Notes: generated from the sequence alone by a model not told the origin. A stretch of DNA of 64,000 nucleotides from Anaeromonas frigoriresistens (GCF_016820655.1 NZ_WSFT01000050.1:39369-103368), one strand, 5' to 3'; shown: positions 27,145 to 36,621, numbered from the stretch's first letter. Numbers and translations: made by a program.

Positions 27145-27436
27145 TTATTTAGTTATTCTCTTTAACAACACACAGCATTCAACATGGGGAGTATGAGGAA
27201 ACATATCCATACATTTTACCTTTTTCACTTCATAGCCCAATTCTTTAAATTCCTGTAAGTCCTCTACTAAGGATGTGGTTTTACAGTATACATATAGTAA
27301 CCTTGGAGAATTAAAGTCTGCTATGAACTCACAATTATCTAGATTGTTTAATACCGCATTGTCTCTAGCCTTTTCTACGGCTTCTTCTACTAACTCTATT
27401 CCTACTACCTTATTGGCTACAGGAGCCATTATTTGA
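27145..27436 (-). pseudogene. broken second copy of rlmD, 3' part with internal deletion
   Basis: Reads as RlmD from IMAPVANKVVGIELVEEAVE to a diverged end (HTPHVECCVLLKRITK). Compared with the intact gene at 54395, 35 codons (105 bases) are missing in frame between NCEFIA and DFNSPR, removing the DPPRSG motif. The deletion edges are a 7-base direct repeat (atagcag) present twice in the intact gene. The catalytic SCKPTSL is YCKTTSL, so the Ser before the catalytic Cys is lost. The 5' two-thirds of the gene are absent. It marks the right end of the serine recombinase unit. Confidence 0.9.
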
Positions 27437-27645
27437 AATTAAGGTGATATTTCTACTATATAATCCAGTATGTATGACTTTCACATTTATTTATCACTTT
27501 TACTCTATCAGAATTTTAAAATGGTATCAATCTAATAAAAGGCAAAACAACTCATTTTTAGTTATAAATACAATAATTTTGCCACCCATTTGTAACAACG
27601 AGTGGCAAAGCAAATACTTTTTATTAGTATGGTCTTTCCTTTAAT

Positions 27646-28527
27646 CTATATTTCTAACCGTGCATTATCAAGAGCTTTCAAATCAAGTTTTTTCATTATT
27701 AAGAATGCCTCGGTGACACGTTTTTTTTCTTCTTCTGTACCCTCCATTAGCACTTCGTTCATATTATAGGGTACAATCTGCCAGGATAATCCAAATTGAT
27801 CTTTAACCCATCCACACTGTTCAGCCTCTGGAACAAAGGATAGTTTATCCCAAAAATAATCAATTTCCTCTTGATTTTTACATAATACCATGAAAGAAAA
27901 AGATTCATTAAAAGTAAAATCTCCTCCATATCCATGATCCATAACTATGAATTTATTTCCATTAAGATCAACCTCTCCATAGTTTATCCTTGCTCTTTTA
28001 TCATTTGCCTCTCCTTCTGCATAGTGATTGACAAATCCTTTGTTAGATTGTTTAAAAATTGAAACATAGTAATCAATAGCTTCTTCTGCCCGACCACATA
28101 CATCTCCTGCAAATAGTAGTACTGGTGATATTTTTTGATGCTGTTCAATATTATCAACTAGCATTAACTGCCAACTGAGGCCATACTTGTCCTCAACCCA
28201 TGCATAATATTTGCTAAATGGGTATTCATCCAAAGGCATAAGATCTGTTCCCGACGATAGACTTTTATATAGTCTATCAACTTCTTCTTTACTGTCACAT
28301 ACTACCATTAAAGACACCGATGGATTAAATTTAAAGTATGGACCTGCGCTGATTGCTGAAAACTTAATATTAGCTAGTTGAAAATCTACCATTTCTGAGT
28401 CACCCGATGGTGTATCTGTAATCTTTGTAGTGTTAATTATCCTCGAATTTTCAAATATGCTCACATAAAATTCAGCAGCTTCTAAAGCCTTATTGTCAAA
28501 CCATAAATGTGGAACTATCTTTTGCAT
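27646..28527 (-). CDS. two-domain VOC protein (PhnB-like)
   Basis: 293 residues with two vicinal-oxygen-chelate domains in tandem (about 1-130 and 137-285). The halves repeat the same marks: VPHLWFDNKALEAAEFYVSI with GLSWQLMLVDN, and PVLLFAGDVCGRAEEAIDYY with GLSWQIVPYNM. This PhnB/YjdN-like group is often annotated as glyoxalase-like or 3-demethylubiquinone methyltransferase-like; substrates are unknown. AGGAGG before ATG. Single-gene unit. A hairpin (27576-27609, tttgccac arms) lies downstream. Confidence 0.85.
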   Translation of the reverse strand: MQKIVPHLWFDNKALEAAEFYVSIFENSRIINTTKITDTPSGDSEMVDFQLANIKFSAISAGPYFKFNPSVSLMVVCDSKEEVDRLYKSLSSGTDLMPLDEYPFSKYYAWVEDKYGLSWQLMLVDNIEQHQKISPVLLFAGDVCGRAEEAIDYYVSIFKQSNKGFVNHYAEGEANDKRARINYGEVDLNGNKFIVMDHGYGGDFTFNESFSFMVLCKNQEEIDYFWDKLSFVPEAEQCGWVKDQFGLSWQIVPYNMNEVLMEGTEEEKKRVTEAFLIMKKLDLKALDNARLEI

Positions 28528-28694
28528 AATTTACCTCCTTATCTTATCTATTTTGTGTAAATCTGATCTTATCTTCCTTAGCATTGCCCTTACCCCTATT
28601 AAATCATTACTAAAATCTCAATTTATCTAATAGTATAATTATATCATTTCAAAACGATTTTACAGAATATTCTTACAATAATATTCAAAAAAAT

Positions 28695-28722
28695 GAAGCA
28701 AAAGGAACCGTCCCTTTTGTTT
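28695..28722. repeat. orphan REP-like sequence
   Basis: gaagcaaaaggaaccgtccc followed by ttttgttt resembles the sequences flanking the RAYT gene at 37200 and 38164. Nothing else is seen in the 28528-28744 gap. Confidence 0.6.
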
Positions 28723-28744
28723 AAAGCCTGACCCTTTATGTTTT

Positions 28745-29182
28745 TTAATTGATTTCCTCAGCCAGCTCCAAAATAATTCCTTCTGGCCCACGAATGTAGC
28801 ATAATTTATAAGCGTTTTTGTAGTTCTGTATCTCACCAATAAGTCCTGCTCCTTTCTTTTTCAATTTGGTAACAAGAGCTTCAATATCATCAACAGCAAA
28901 TGCAATATGCCGAATACCCAGAGTATTTGCCAAAGGACACTGTATGCCTTTTTCATCTAATGGAGTGTGAAATTTTACTAGTTCTATATTAGTGTCACCG
29001 TCTGGCATTCGCAACATTACAACTTCCTCTTTCACGTTTTGAAGCCCTATTATCCGCTCCACCCACTCGCCTTCTACTTCTCCTTCCCCAAGCATTTCAA
29101 GTCCAAAGTCAAGAAAAAATGCTTTCGCAGCAGGAAGATCATTGACAATTATACCCACATGATCTATTCTACGAATCTTCAT
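28745..29182 (-). CDS. VOC family protein (glyoxalase/epimerase-like)
   Basis: 145-residue single-domain VOC metal enzyme. It has IRRIDHVGIIVNDLPAAKAF at the start, IRHIAFAVDDIEALV in the middle and IRGPEGIILELAEE at the end, giving the usual His/Glu metal ligands (DHVGI, RHIAF, ILELAEE). Specific reaction cannot be told; lactoylglutathione lyase, epimerase and resistance proteins share this fold. GGAGG before ATG. Single-gene unit. Confidence 0.85.
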   Translation of the reverse strand: MKIRRIDHVGIIVNDLPAAKAFFLDFGLEMLGEGEVEGEWVERIIGLQNVKEEVVMLRMPDGDTNIELVKFHTPLDEKGIQCPLANTLGIRHIAFAVDDIEALVTKLKKKGAGLIGEIQNYKNAYKLCYIRGPEGIILELAEEIN

Positions 29183-29490
29183 ATCTCATACCTCCTTGTT
29201 CTTAAGTTTATTACATATATCTCCTAAGTAATTCTTCTAGATTGCCCATCTGCTTGGTACTCCTCTCAGACAGCATACTAAGCTTTGAATCTATCATTTC
29301 CTATTTTCCTTATCGAGCTTATTACAAATCAAACTATTTTATAAATTGAATTCTTATATCGATAGAACTTATGATATTAAAGTAGTAGAAAGTTTCCCTA
29401 CAAATATAAAATACACACATAAATGGGGTAATTGTGGTGAAACCAAATGGAGTACCCTCTTTTGTATATTTCCCAGATCTGGCCTTAAAC
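29183..29490. other. intergenic, nothing recognised
   Basis: Short stop-rich frames only; no hairpin or repeat that I can support. Confidence 0.4.
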
Positions 29491-30045
29491 TCACTTCTTA
29501 GTATATTGCAATAAAACATTTCCAGACTGAAACGCTTCAGCTTTTAAAAGTTTAAGATTCAGCTGACTCTGTAACCCCTGGAATAAAGATATTCCTTGAC
29601 CCAAAACCAAAGGATTCACAATAATTCTAAATTCATCTATAAGGTCATATTTTATGAAAGCATTGGCGAGTTTGGAACTTCCTAAAATAGCCATATCTTT
29701 TCCAGATAGTTGCTTTAGTTCCGTGATTTCTTCAACCAAAATATCACTGAATAGTTTGGTATTATTCCAAGTTACTTTATCAAGGGTTTTGGAGAATACA
29801 ATCTTAGATAGGGAGTTCATATATTTAGCTATCCTTGGGTCATTCTCGATTGCATAGGTCGTTGGCCAGTAGCTTTGCATTAGCTCGTATGTAACTCGAC
29901 CAAACAAGAGAGTATCTAAAGAACTTAAAAAATTCAACGCATAATGGTTATATTCTTCATCTACATTATGCCAGCTGATGTCTCCTTTAGGTCCTGCAAA
30001 GCGTCCGTCAACAGTAATCATAGACTGTAAAATTATTTTTCTCAT
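29491..30045 (-). CDS. RibD C-terminal / dihydrofolate reductase-like protein
   Basis: 184-residue protein of the RibD_C/DHFR-like fold (YwjB/YyaP group). Marks: QSMITVDGRFAGPKGDISWH, LLFGRVTYELMQSYWP, MAILGSSKLANAFIKYDLID and VLGQGISLFQGL. These stand-alone relatives bind NAD(P)H but their substrates are unknown. GGAGG stands 6 bases before ATG. Single-gene unit placed between two rlmD-type junctions. Confidence 0.88.
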   Translation of the reverse strand: MRKIILQSMITVDGRFAGPKGDISWHNVDEEYNHYALNFLSSLDTLLFGRVTYELMQSYWPTTYAIENDPRIAKYMNSLSKIVFSKTLDKVTWNNTKLFSDILVEEITELKQLSGKDMAILGSSKLANAFIKYDLIDEFRIIVNPLVLGQGISLFQGLQSQLNLKLLKAEAFQSGNVLLQYTKK

Positions 30046-30196
30046 ACTATTTCCTCCAACCAGAAGTTATTTTATATTTATTTAATTCATGGATGTCTGT
30101 TATTAAAAACTTACCCTATCTGAGATCCTATGAAACGAAAATTATAACAAATTAATTTATTAACAACACCCAATCCTTAACTCAATTTTCATAATT

Positions 30197-30512
30197 CCTA
30201 CGTAAATATAGACCCAAAAATAATAATCCCCTAAACACTCATCTAGGGGATTATTATTTACACTTCAATATTTATCTGAAAGTTTCTAAATCATTAATTC
30301 CAACCTATTTCTTCTCTATCAACACGACCGTCTCAAGCAGTCGCTTCCTTGCCAATCGTAGCTTTTAGCTACTCTTGGGAAAACTTTGCATGAGACGTAC
30401 ATCTACTTCTTCAGTCGTAACACTCCTTCACAAGCAGTGTTACGACTTCAACATGTGTTTTGATAGAATAATAATACAAATACTCAGATAATAGGTGTTA
30501 GACCCCCTAAGC
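30197..30512 (-). repeat. rlmD 3'-end remnant, copy 8 (composite)
   Basis: Fills most of the 30046-30576 gap. In order: ctacgtaaat motif, hairpin aataatcccct/aggggattatt (30229-30254), minus-strand LETVVLIEKK-stop (30303-30339), a 70-base insert, a second tail IKTHVEVVTLLVKECYD-stop (about 30412-30465), then the right arm gttttgatagaataat to ccccct. The second tail contains an 11-base inverted repeat (gtcgtaacact). Two nested 3' ends suggest two successive insertions. Confidence 0.82.
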
Positions 30513-30576
30513 CCCTTTGAATTTAGAGGCTTGTTTCCTGAAAATAAGATATACGTAAGTCTCGCTAATTTTTAGT

Positions 30577-31212
30577 TCAATCATATATCAGATGATCTAA
30601 CCCATCCTTTGATGTTAGTATTTTAAGATTATTTAATATTTTCTCTTCATCCCAGTTCCACCATTTAAACTTTAATAATAATTCAATTTTTTCATCACTA
30701 AAACGTTTTTTAATAAATTTTGCTGGATTACCACCATATATTGTATATGCTTTAACATTTTTTACTACAGTTGAGTTAGCAGCAATAATCGCACCATCAC
30801 CTACTTTAACTCCCGGCATAATAGTTACATTTTGACCTATCCATACATCATTACCTATCACTGTATCTCCCTTAAAAGGCAACTGTTCTACTGCTGGAGT
30901 GACTTTTTCCCAACCACCTCCAAATATATTAAAGGGGTAGGTTGTTATGCCATCCATTCTATGATTTGCTCCATTCATAATGAATTTAACGCCCTCTGCT
31001 ATTGCACAAAATTTACCTATGATTAGCTTATCTCCTAGAAATTCATAATGATGCTCTATATTATCGTAAAATTTCTCAGGAGACTTTTTATTATCACTAT
31101 AATAAGTATATTCTCCAATTTCTACGTTGGGTCGTTTAGGTAGATTACTTATATAACAAACCGTTTTGATATTTTCATTTGGATATAGCTTTTTCTTATC
31201 TGGTCCTGTCAT
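30577..31212 (-). CDS. xenobiotic acetyltransferase (Vat/CatB-like hexapeptide)
   Basis: 211-residue left-handed beta-helix acetyltransferase of the group that acetylates streptogramin A (Vat) or chloramphenicol (CatB). The active-site region is [18 protein letters not shown] with the catalytic His, and the hexapeptide repeats run through [20 protein letters not shown] and [15 protein letters not shown] choose ATG 31212 (AAGGGAG 10 bases upstream); the ATG 21 bases earlier overlaps its only site. It lies just downstream of the Vgb remnant, so both streptogramin components would be targeted. Substrate untested. Confidence 0.86.
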   Translation of the reverse strand: MTGPDKKKLYPNENIKTVCYISNLPKRPNVEIGEYTYYSDNKKSPEKFYDNIEHHYEFLGDKLIIGKFCAIAEGVKFIMNGANHRMDGITTYPFNIFGGGWEKVTPAVEQLPFKGDTVIGNDVWIGQNVTIMPGVKVGDGAIIAANSTVVKNVKAYTIYGGNPAKFIKKRFSDEKIELLLKFKWWNWDEEKILNNLKILTSKDGLDHLIYD

Positions 31213-31264
31213 AGGATATACACTCCCTTTCATCCTTTAATATTTTTCTTTATCATCTCATATT

Positions 31265-31645
31265 TTAGTAAACTAACTGCCCTATTTTATCTGACTCTTC
31301 AGAAAACCATATTGCTCCGTATGGTTCAAGTACAAGTCCATGTGGCTCTGACACTGGTGTAGGTATTTGGTATTCTGTAATTTCTCCGTATGGCGTAATC
31401 CTACCAATTTTATTACTTCCCCACTCTGTAAACCAGAGATCTCCATCTTTACCTGAAGTAATTGCATGTGGCTTAGCATTTTTTGTTGGTAAGGGATATT
31501 CAACAAATTCTCCCGATGTAGTAATTCTTCCTATTCTGTTACCTGCATTTTCTGTAAACCATATAGCTCCATCAGGTCCTACAGTAATTCCATAAGGTCC
31601 TGATTTCTCTATTGGAAGATTATATTCACTTATCTTTATATTCAT
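31265..31645 (-). pseudogene. shortened virginiamycin B lyase-like protein
   Basis: 126 residues with three Vgb-type beta-propeller blades, each with PHxI/GI...G.DG..WFTE...NKIGRIT (for example [20 protein letters not shown]). Vgb lyases are about 290 residues with a full propeller, so more than half the blades are missing while both ends look natural ([20 protein letters not shown]). Probably an internal deletion between repeats. The reading frame is intact, so a short product may be made, but lyase activity is unlikely. Confidence 0.78.
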
Positions 31646-31680
31646 ATACTTATCATCTTTTCATGTCTTTAAAAAACAAA

Positions 31681-31716
31681 AAAACCTTTCCAACTATAAA
31701 GTTTCGGAAAGGTTTT
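31681..31716 (-). terminator. terminator
   Basis: Arms aaaacctttcc/ggaaaggtttt with a long T-run on the minus strand. It ends transcripts from the acetyltransferase unit at 32097. The stretch 31717-32096 otherwise shows nothing. Confidence 0.88.
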
Positions 31717-32096
31717 AAGTATCATCATATATATTTAACACAAAACAACTATACTGAATCAAGAATAGTATGATAGTGCTTTATAGAAACAAGTTAAATA
31801 TGACATATTTATAATCCTATCCAAAACACATAGTAGTTTAGAATAACTCAAAATAACATATCCTAATATCAAGAGATATGTCCACTCTTACCTATACTAC
31901 TGTAAATGTTAAAAATTGAATAAGATTATATAATCATTTTAACTAATCACCTCAAAGTTTTTATTTTAATACACTTTTATTATAAAACTTTTGGATAATA
32001 TAAGTCAAGAATTATGTCATTGAGATTTAATTTTATAAGCATTTTCTCCTAACCATAGTTATTTTTGTTAACTGTCACATTTTAATTCTATCCTGT

Positions 32097-32699
32097 TTAC
32101 TTATTGGAGACATACAATTCCATATAAATCCTATTCTTAAAACCTTTCAGCTTTGAAAAACGTTCTTTTTTTCGCTCGAATTCTGTAAAACCCAATTTTT
32201 TATATAATCGATGAGCAACCTCATTTGTATCTGTAACTTCTAGAATATAACGATTATAATTCTCATTCTCTAATACGTACCTCATCAGAGCAGTTGAAAC
32301 ACCTCTACCTCTCGCTTTAACTGTGGTAGCAACACATTCAATATAAGCTGTATCATCTTGGCAATACAATTTTTTATTAAACTCATCTTTCATAAAATGA
32401 TAAGCCATACTCCCTTTCACATAGCCAAATGAGTGTCTCAAAATTGTTTTATCAATTGTTAATGCTCGATTCTGGTTATTGGAACAAGCCAGAATTCCAA
32501 CAATATCACCTTCTAAAGTGGCAAAGTAAAAAACATCTGGACAGATCATTTTCTGAAACGCTTCAATTAACTTTTCCTGGTTGTTTGAGAGAAAAGCTAA
32601 GTCTTTCTCGTATCCATCTACAAAAACGGTTGCAATCTCACGAGATACATCTTCTTTAAACTCTCTCATCGGTCTTACTCTAATTTCATAACTTTTCAT
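32097..32699 (-). CDS. GNAT family N-acetyltransferase
   Basis: 200-residue acetyltransferase. The acetyl-CoA binding motif A is present (YIECVATTVKARGRGVSTAL, with RGRGVS for RxxGxG/S) and NEVAHRLYKKLGFTEFERK closes the fold. Substrate unknown. AAGGAGG before ATG. A perfect palindrome (AACTGA-CTGT-TCAGTT) lies just upstream and matches the site in front of the TetR gene at 33370, so this gene is the likely target of that repressor. Confidence 0.88.
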   Translation of the reverse strand: MKSYEIRVRPMREFKEDVSREIATVFVDGYEKDLAFLSNNQEKLIEAFQKMICPDVFYFATLEGDIVGILACSNNQNRALTIDKTILRHSFGYVKGSMAYHFMKDEFNKKLYCQDDTAYIECVATTVKARGRGVSTALMRYVLENENYNRYILEVTDTNEVAHRLYKKLGFTEFERKKERFSKLKGFKNRIYMELYVSNK

Positions 32700-32720
32700 A
32701 TGGATTCCTCCTTGATATTT

Positions 32721-32736
32721 AACTGACTGTTCAGTT
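32721..32736. promoter_or_regulatory. TetR operator before the GNAT gene
   Basis: AACTGA-CTGT-TCAGTT, perfect 6-base arms. Confidence 0.82.
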
Positions 32737-32767
32737 TATTAACATTTCTTTTAAAATTCCTTATATT

Positions 32768-33370
32768 TTAAGGGGTACTATTGGATATTCCTTTTAGAAA
32801 GATATCTATTGCATACTGATAAAGCATAAGAAATTGTTTATCACTATAACCAAAGAATTGTGTAATGCTTAAACCTGTGAGTGTACTGTATAAAATATAA
32901 GCTAAATCATCAGGTGATTGATTACGTTTAAATTCTTTACGGCACATACCCTCGTCAATGATTTGATAAAAAACTTCATATTCTGGTTTTATCAAATCAA
33001 ATATCTTATCTCTCATCATTTTGTCTATATTCTCAGTGGCCATGTATTCTGGAACTGTATGTGATAAAGGATTTCGCATGTCTGAAGCATAGTATTTTGC
33101 AAGAAGGTAAAGTTTTTCGATTGACGTTTCTACCTTATTCGCATGATCTTCCCATTTTTTTCTCCAAACCTCTGAAGTTTTTTCTACCGTATATAGGAAC
33201 AACTCTTCTTTGCTTTTAAAGTGATAATAGATGCTCCCTTTGCTTACCTCACTAAACTTACGAATATCTTCCATTGAAGTTCCTACATAACCTTTTTGTT
33301 CAAATATAATTTTTGCCTTTTCAGCAATCAGTTCCTTAGTTTTTTCACCTTGTCCTCTTGGTCGAGCCAT
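32768..33370 (-). CDS. TetR family regulator
   Basis: 200 residues from ATG 33370 (AAAGGAG 8 bases upstream). N-terminal GYVGTSMEDIRKFSEVSKGS then IYYHFKSKEELFLYT is a clear TetR helix-turn-helix. It sits upstream of the GNAT gene on the same strand. The sites AACTGACCGTTCGTTT (33405-33420) and 32721-32736 indicate self-control and control of the acetyltransferase. Confidence 0.9.
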   Translation of the reverse strand: MARPRGQGEKTKELIAEKAKIIFEQKGYVGTSMEDIRKFSEVSKGSIYYHFKSKEELFLYTVEKTSEVWRKKWEDHANKVETSIEKLYLLAKYYASDMRNPLSHTVPEYMATENIDKMMRDKIFDLIKPEYEVFYQIIDEGMCRKEFKRNQSPDDLAYILYSTLTGLSITQFFGYSDKQFLMLYQYAIDIFLKGISNSTP

Positions 33371-33404
33371 AAATTCTTCTCCTTTATCTTTATTATTGTT
33401 ATTT

Positions 33405-33420
33405 AACTGACCGTTCGTTT
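33405..33420. promoter_or_regulatory. TetR operator, autoregulatory copy
   Basis: AACTGA-CCGT-TCGTTT, same spacing as the site at 32721 with one arm imperfect. Confidence 0.72.
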
Positions 33421-33607
33421 TATTAATAATTATAGAACAAGATATCTTTAAATTCAAGTCATTTTAAATAAACAATTGATTTTCTCTATTCAACATGAAT
33501 GGATGGATTGTTAAACACAATTTAAAACCGTTCTTTTTGCTTTTCTTGGATTATAATATAGAAGTTATTTACTACTAGAAAATAAGAAAAGGTATTTAAA
33601 AATGAAA

Positions 33608-33632
33608 TCCCCCAAACTCTTAGTCTGAGGGA
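33608..33632 (-). terminator. terminator of fumC, rlmD-type hairpin
   Basis: tcccccaaact/agtctgaggga stem with 3-base loop and atttcattttt following on the minus strand, 18 bases past the fumarase stop. Same sequence family as the hairpin after rlmD, but no rlmD coding tail is seen here. Confidence 0.82.
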
Positions 33633-33650
33633 ATACTTATATATATGTTT

Positions 33651-35027
33651 TTATTCTTGGGGAGAAATCATTTTTTCAGGATTCACAATTGAATCGAACT
33701 CTTCTTCTGTCAACAAATTAAGCTCAATTGCGGCTTCTTTAAGTGTGATACCCTCTTTATGAGCTTTCTTTGCTATTAATCCAGCATTATCATAGCCAAT
33801 ATGAGGATTAAGTGCAGTAACAAGCATAAGAGAGTTTCTTAAATTATGTTCTATATTCTCTATATTAGGAACTATTCCTTTACAGCAATTATTGTTAAAT
33901 GACTTAATCGAATCTGTGAGTAGTCCAACGCTTTGTAAAAAGTTATATATTATTACAGGCATAAATACATTAAGTTGAAAATTACCTTGGGAAGCTGCAA
34001 ATCCAATTGTCATATCATTTCCTAATACCTGACAAACAACCATCGTAAGGGCTTCTGACTGGGTAGGATTTACTTTGCCTGGCATAATTGAACTTCCTGG
34101 TTCATTTGCAGGTATTCCTATCTCCCCTATACCACATCTTGGTCCGCTGGAAAGCCATCTAACATCATTGGCAATTTTCATTAAATCAGATGCCAGAGCT
34201 TTTAAAGCACCATGGGCAAAAACAATCTCATCCTTGCTAGTAAGAGAATGGAATTTATTCGTTGCTGTTATGAAGGTCTTGCCTGTTATATTACTAATCT
34301 CCTGAGCTACTTTCACAGCAAATTGAGGATGGGTGTTTAATCCTGTTCCAACTGCTGTTCCTCCAAGGGCTATTTCTCTTAGTTCTTCAATAGATTTTAT
34401 TATCATACCCTTTGATTTTTCAATCATTCTAAGCCAACCACTTATTTCCTGACCTAAAGTCAGAGGTGTAGCATCCTGTAGATGGGTTCTTCCAGTTTTT
34501 ATTATATGTGAGTTTTCTTTTATAAGTCTATTAAACGTTTTTTCTAGATCTTCTAATGCAGGTATCAATCTATCCTCTAAGGATATAATTACTGCTATAT
34601 GCATTGCTGTAGGAAATGTATCATTTGAGCTTTGAGATTTATTTACATGATCATTTGGATGAATGAGTTTTTCTCCAATAATTTCATTCCCTCTATTAGC
34701 AATGACTTCATTAATATTCATATTTGACTGTGTTCCACTGCCAGTTTGCCATACCACAAGAGGAAAATGCTCATCAAGACAACCTTCAACTATTTCATCA
34801 GTTGTTTGTACAATGCCTTCCATTATTCTTGAATCTAACAATCCGAGTTTATTATTAGTAATAGCAGCTGCTTTTTTTAGTATTGCAAAGGCCTTAATAA
34901 TCTCAATAGGCATTTTTTCTTCTCCGATTTTGAAATTTTGAAAACTCCTTTGGGTTTGTGCCCCCCAGTATTTGTCTTTAGGTACCTTTAATTCTCCCAA
35001 TGAATCTTTTTCTATTCTATAATTCAT
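33651..35027 (-). CDS. fumC: fumarate hydratase, class II
   Basis: 458 residues, the normal length. It interconverts fumarate and L-malate and is cofactor-free. Signature [18 protein letters not shown] is present, with [31 protein letters not shown] and [29 protein letters not shown] before ATG. It lies 40 bases after the malic enzyme gene on the same strand, so fumarate to malate to pyruvate can be run by one operon. Class II enzymes are oxygen-stable, of note in an anaerobe. It sits inside the accessory region, so it may be acquired. Confidence 0.95.
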   Translation of the reverse strand: MNYRIEKDSLGELKVPKDKYWGAQTQRSFQNFKIGEEKMPIEIIKAFAILKKAAAITNNKLGLLDSRIMEGIVQTTDEIVEGCLDEHFPLVVWQTGSGTQSNMNINEVIANRGNEIIGEKLIHPNDHVNKSQSSNDTFPTAMHIAVIISLEDRLIPALEDLEKTFNRLIKENSHIIKTGRTHLQDATPLTLGQEISGWLRMIEKSKGMIIKSIEELREIALGGTAVGTGLNTHPQFAVKVAQEISNITGKTFITATNKFHSLTSKDEIVFAHGALKALASDLMKIANDVRWLSSGPRCGIGEIGIPANEPGSSIMPGKVNPTQSEALTMVVCQVLGNDMTIGFAASQGNFQLNVFMPVIIYNFLQSVGLLTDSIKSFNNNCCKGIVPNIENIEHNLRNSLMLVTALNPHIGYDNAGLIAKKAHKEGITLKEAAIELNLLTEEEFDSIVNPEKMISPQE

Positions 35028-35067
35028 TTTTCCCCTCCTAATTATATATAGTTTTTATTTTTAACTA

Positions 35068-36237
35068 TTATATTCTAGCAACTCCAGATTCTATGGCAGC
35101 TTTCTTAACTGCATCTGCTATCTTTTCCATATAACCTTCGTCAAATGCTCTCGGAAGTATAAAGTCAACATTAAGTTTATCTCCTACAGATTCAGCCAAG
35201 GCTAAAGCTGCTGACCGCTTCATTTCTTCGTTAATATCAGATGCCCTTACATCTAATGCACCTCTAAATATACCGGGGAATGCAAGTACATTGTTCACCT
35301 GATTTGGAAAATCAGATCTACCAGTGCCAATTACAAATGCACCGGCTTCTTTTGCTAAATCTGGCATTATCTCTGGTGTAGGATTTGCCATTGGTAATAC
35401 TATTGCTTTCTTAGCCATTGAGGAAACCATCCCTTTAGTAACTACATTTGGTGCAGACACTCCAATAAAAATATCTGCGCCTTCCATGGCATCTGCAAGA
35501 GTTCCATCTTTATTATCCTTGTTTGTTAATTCAGAAAGTTCTTTTTTATATTTGTCTAAGTTTCTTCTATTGCGGCTTATAATACCTGTCCTATCACACA
35601 TCAATATATCTTTGATTCCAAAACTAATTAAAAGCTTTGCAATTGAATTACCGGCAGCTCCCGAACCATTTATAACAGCGGTTACATTTTCTATCTTTTT
35701 CTTTCCTAATTTTAAGGCATTAATTATTGCGGCTGTTGTAACTATAGCTGTGCCATGTTGATCATCATGAAAAATAGGTATATCCATTACTTCTTTAAGC
35801 TTTGCTTCGATTTCAAAGCATCGAGGTGCAGCAATATCTTCAAGGTTTATCCCTCCAAATACAGGTTCCATAAGCTTTATAGTTCTAACTATTTCATCTA
35901 CATCTTTAGTATTAAGACATATGGGAAAAGCATCAACATCTCCAAATTCTTTGAAAAGTACACATTTCCCCTCCATAACAGGAATTGATGCATCTGCTCC
36001 AATATCCCCCAGGCCTAATACAGCTGTACCATCTGATACTACTGCAATAAGATTAGATTTAGATGTATAATCATAAACCTTTTGAGGAGTATTGTGAATC
36101 TCTCTACAAGGTTCAGCCACCCCTGGAGTATATGCAGTAGACAAATCTTCCTTTGTTTTTACTGGTACCTTACTATTAACAGTGATTTTCCCAACAAGAT
36201 CCTTATGTAGTTCTAAAGCAGCTTTATTATAATCCAT
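35068..36237 (-). CDS. malic enzyme (malate to pyruvate + CO2)
   Basis: 389 residues from ATG 36237 (GGGAGG 10 bases upstream; an earlier ATG overlaps the site). Short bacterial malic enzyme: AYTPGVAEPC near the N-terminus, VVSDGTAVLGLGDIGADASI, metal-site IFHDDQHGTAIV, the Rossmann motif NGSGAAGNSIAKLL, and ANPTPEI. Co-transcribed with fumC. Cofactor (NAD or NADP) not resolved. Confidence 0.94.
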   Translation of the reverse strand: MDYNKAALELHKDLVGKITVNSKVPVKTKEDLSTAYTPGVAEPCREIHNTPQKVYDYTSKSNLIAVVSDGTAVLGLGDIGADASIPVMEGKCVLFKEFGDVDAFPICLNTKDVDEIVRTIKLMEPVFGGINLEDIAAPRCFEIEAKLKEVMDIPIFHDDQHGTAIVTTAAIINALKLGKKKIENVTAVINGSGAAGNSIAKLLISFGIKDILMCDRTGIISRNRRNLDKYKKELSELTNKDNKDGTLADAMEGADIFIGVSAPNVVTKGMVSSMAKKAIVLPMANPTPEIMPDLAKEAGAFVIGTGRSDFPNQVNNVLAFPGIFRGALDVRASDINEEMKRSAALALAESVGDKLNVDFILPRAFDEGYMEKIADAVKKAAIESGVARI

Positions 36238-36326
36238 GACTTTATAACCTCCCATACTTTTTATCTAATCTCTATTATGCATTCTTCCCCCACATTATAC
36301 CATACAATTATAAGAATATTCCTACT

Positions 36327-36372
36327 AAAGAAACACTGCCTCAAACTTATTAGTCTAAGGCAGTGTTTCTTT
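36327..36372. terminator. strong hairpin of the rlmD-terminator family
   Basis: Perfect 15-base arms (aaagaaacactgcct/aggcagtgtttcttt) around caaacttattagtcta, in the 36238-36621 gap. The loop keeps the CTCAAACT...AGTCTAAG pattern shared with the rlmD remnants. A possible rlmD tail right of it is too degraded to claim. Confidence 0.75.
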
Positions 36373-36621
36373 CCTGTAATTTCTTGTTTTGTTTAATTCA
36401 ATTATATTACAGTTGGTTCCACTATGGTATTTTTTATTAGTTCAATTTTATTTTACAATGAAGCTAAATTTTCAAAAAATAACGAATTATGGTATTGACA
36501 AAAATGTATAATTTCTATAATTAATATTAGCGAATCATCCTGTAATTCAAATCACTAAACCTTGACTATGATGTATAAGTTTTTACCTTAACCGCCTACT
36601 ATGAAAGGAATGATATTTATA

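Noticed and set aside
29334..29519. 61-residue frame overlapping the end of the RibD-like gene
   Set aside because: No RBS, odd composition, overlaps the stop of a well-supported gene; no motif.
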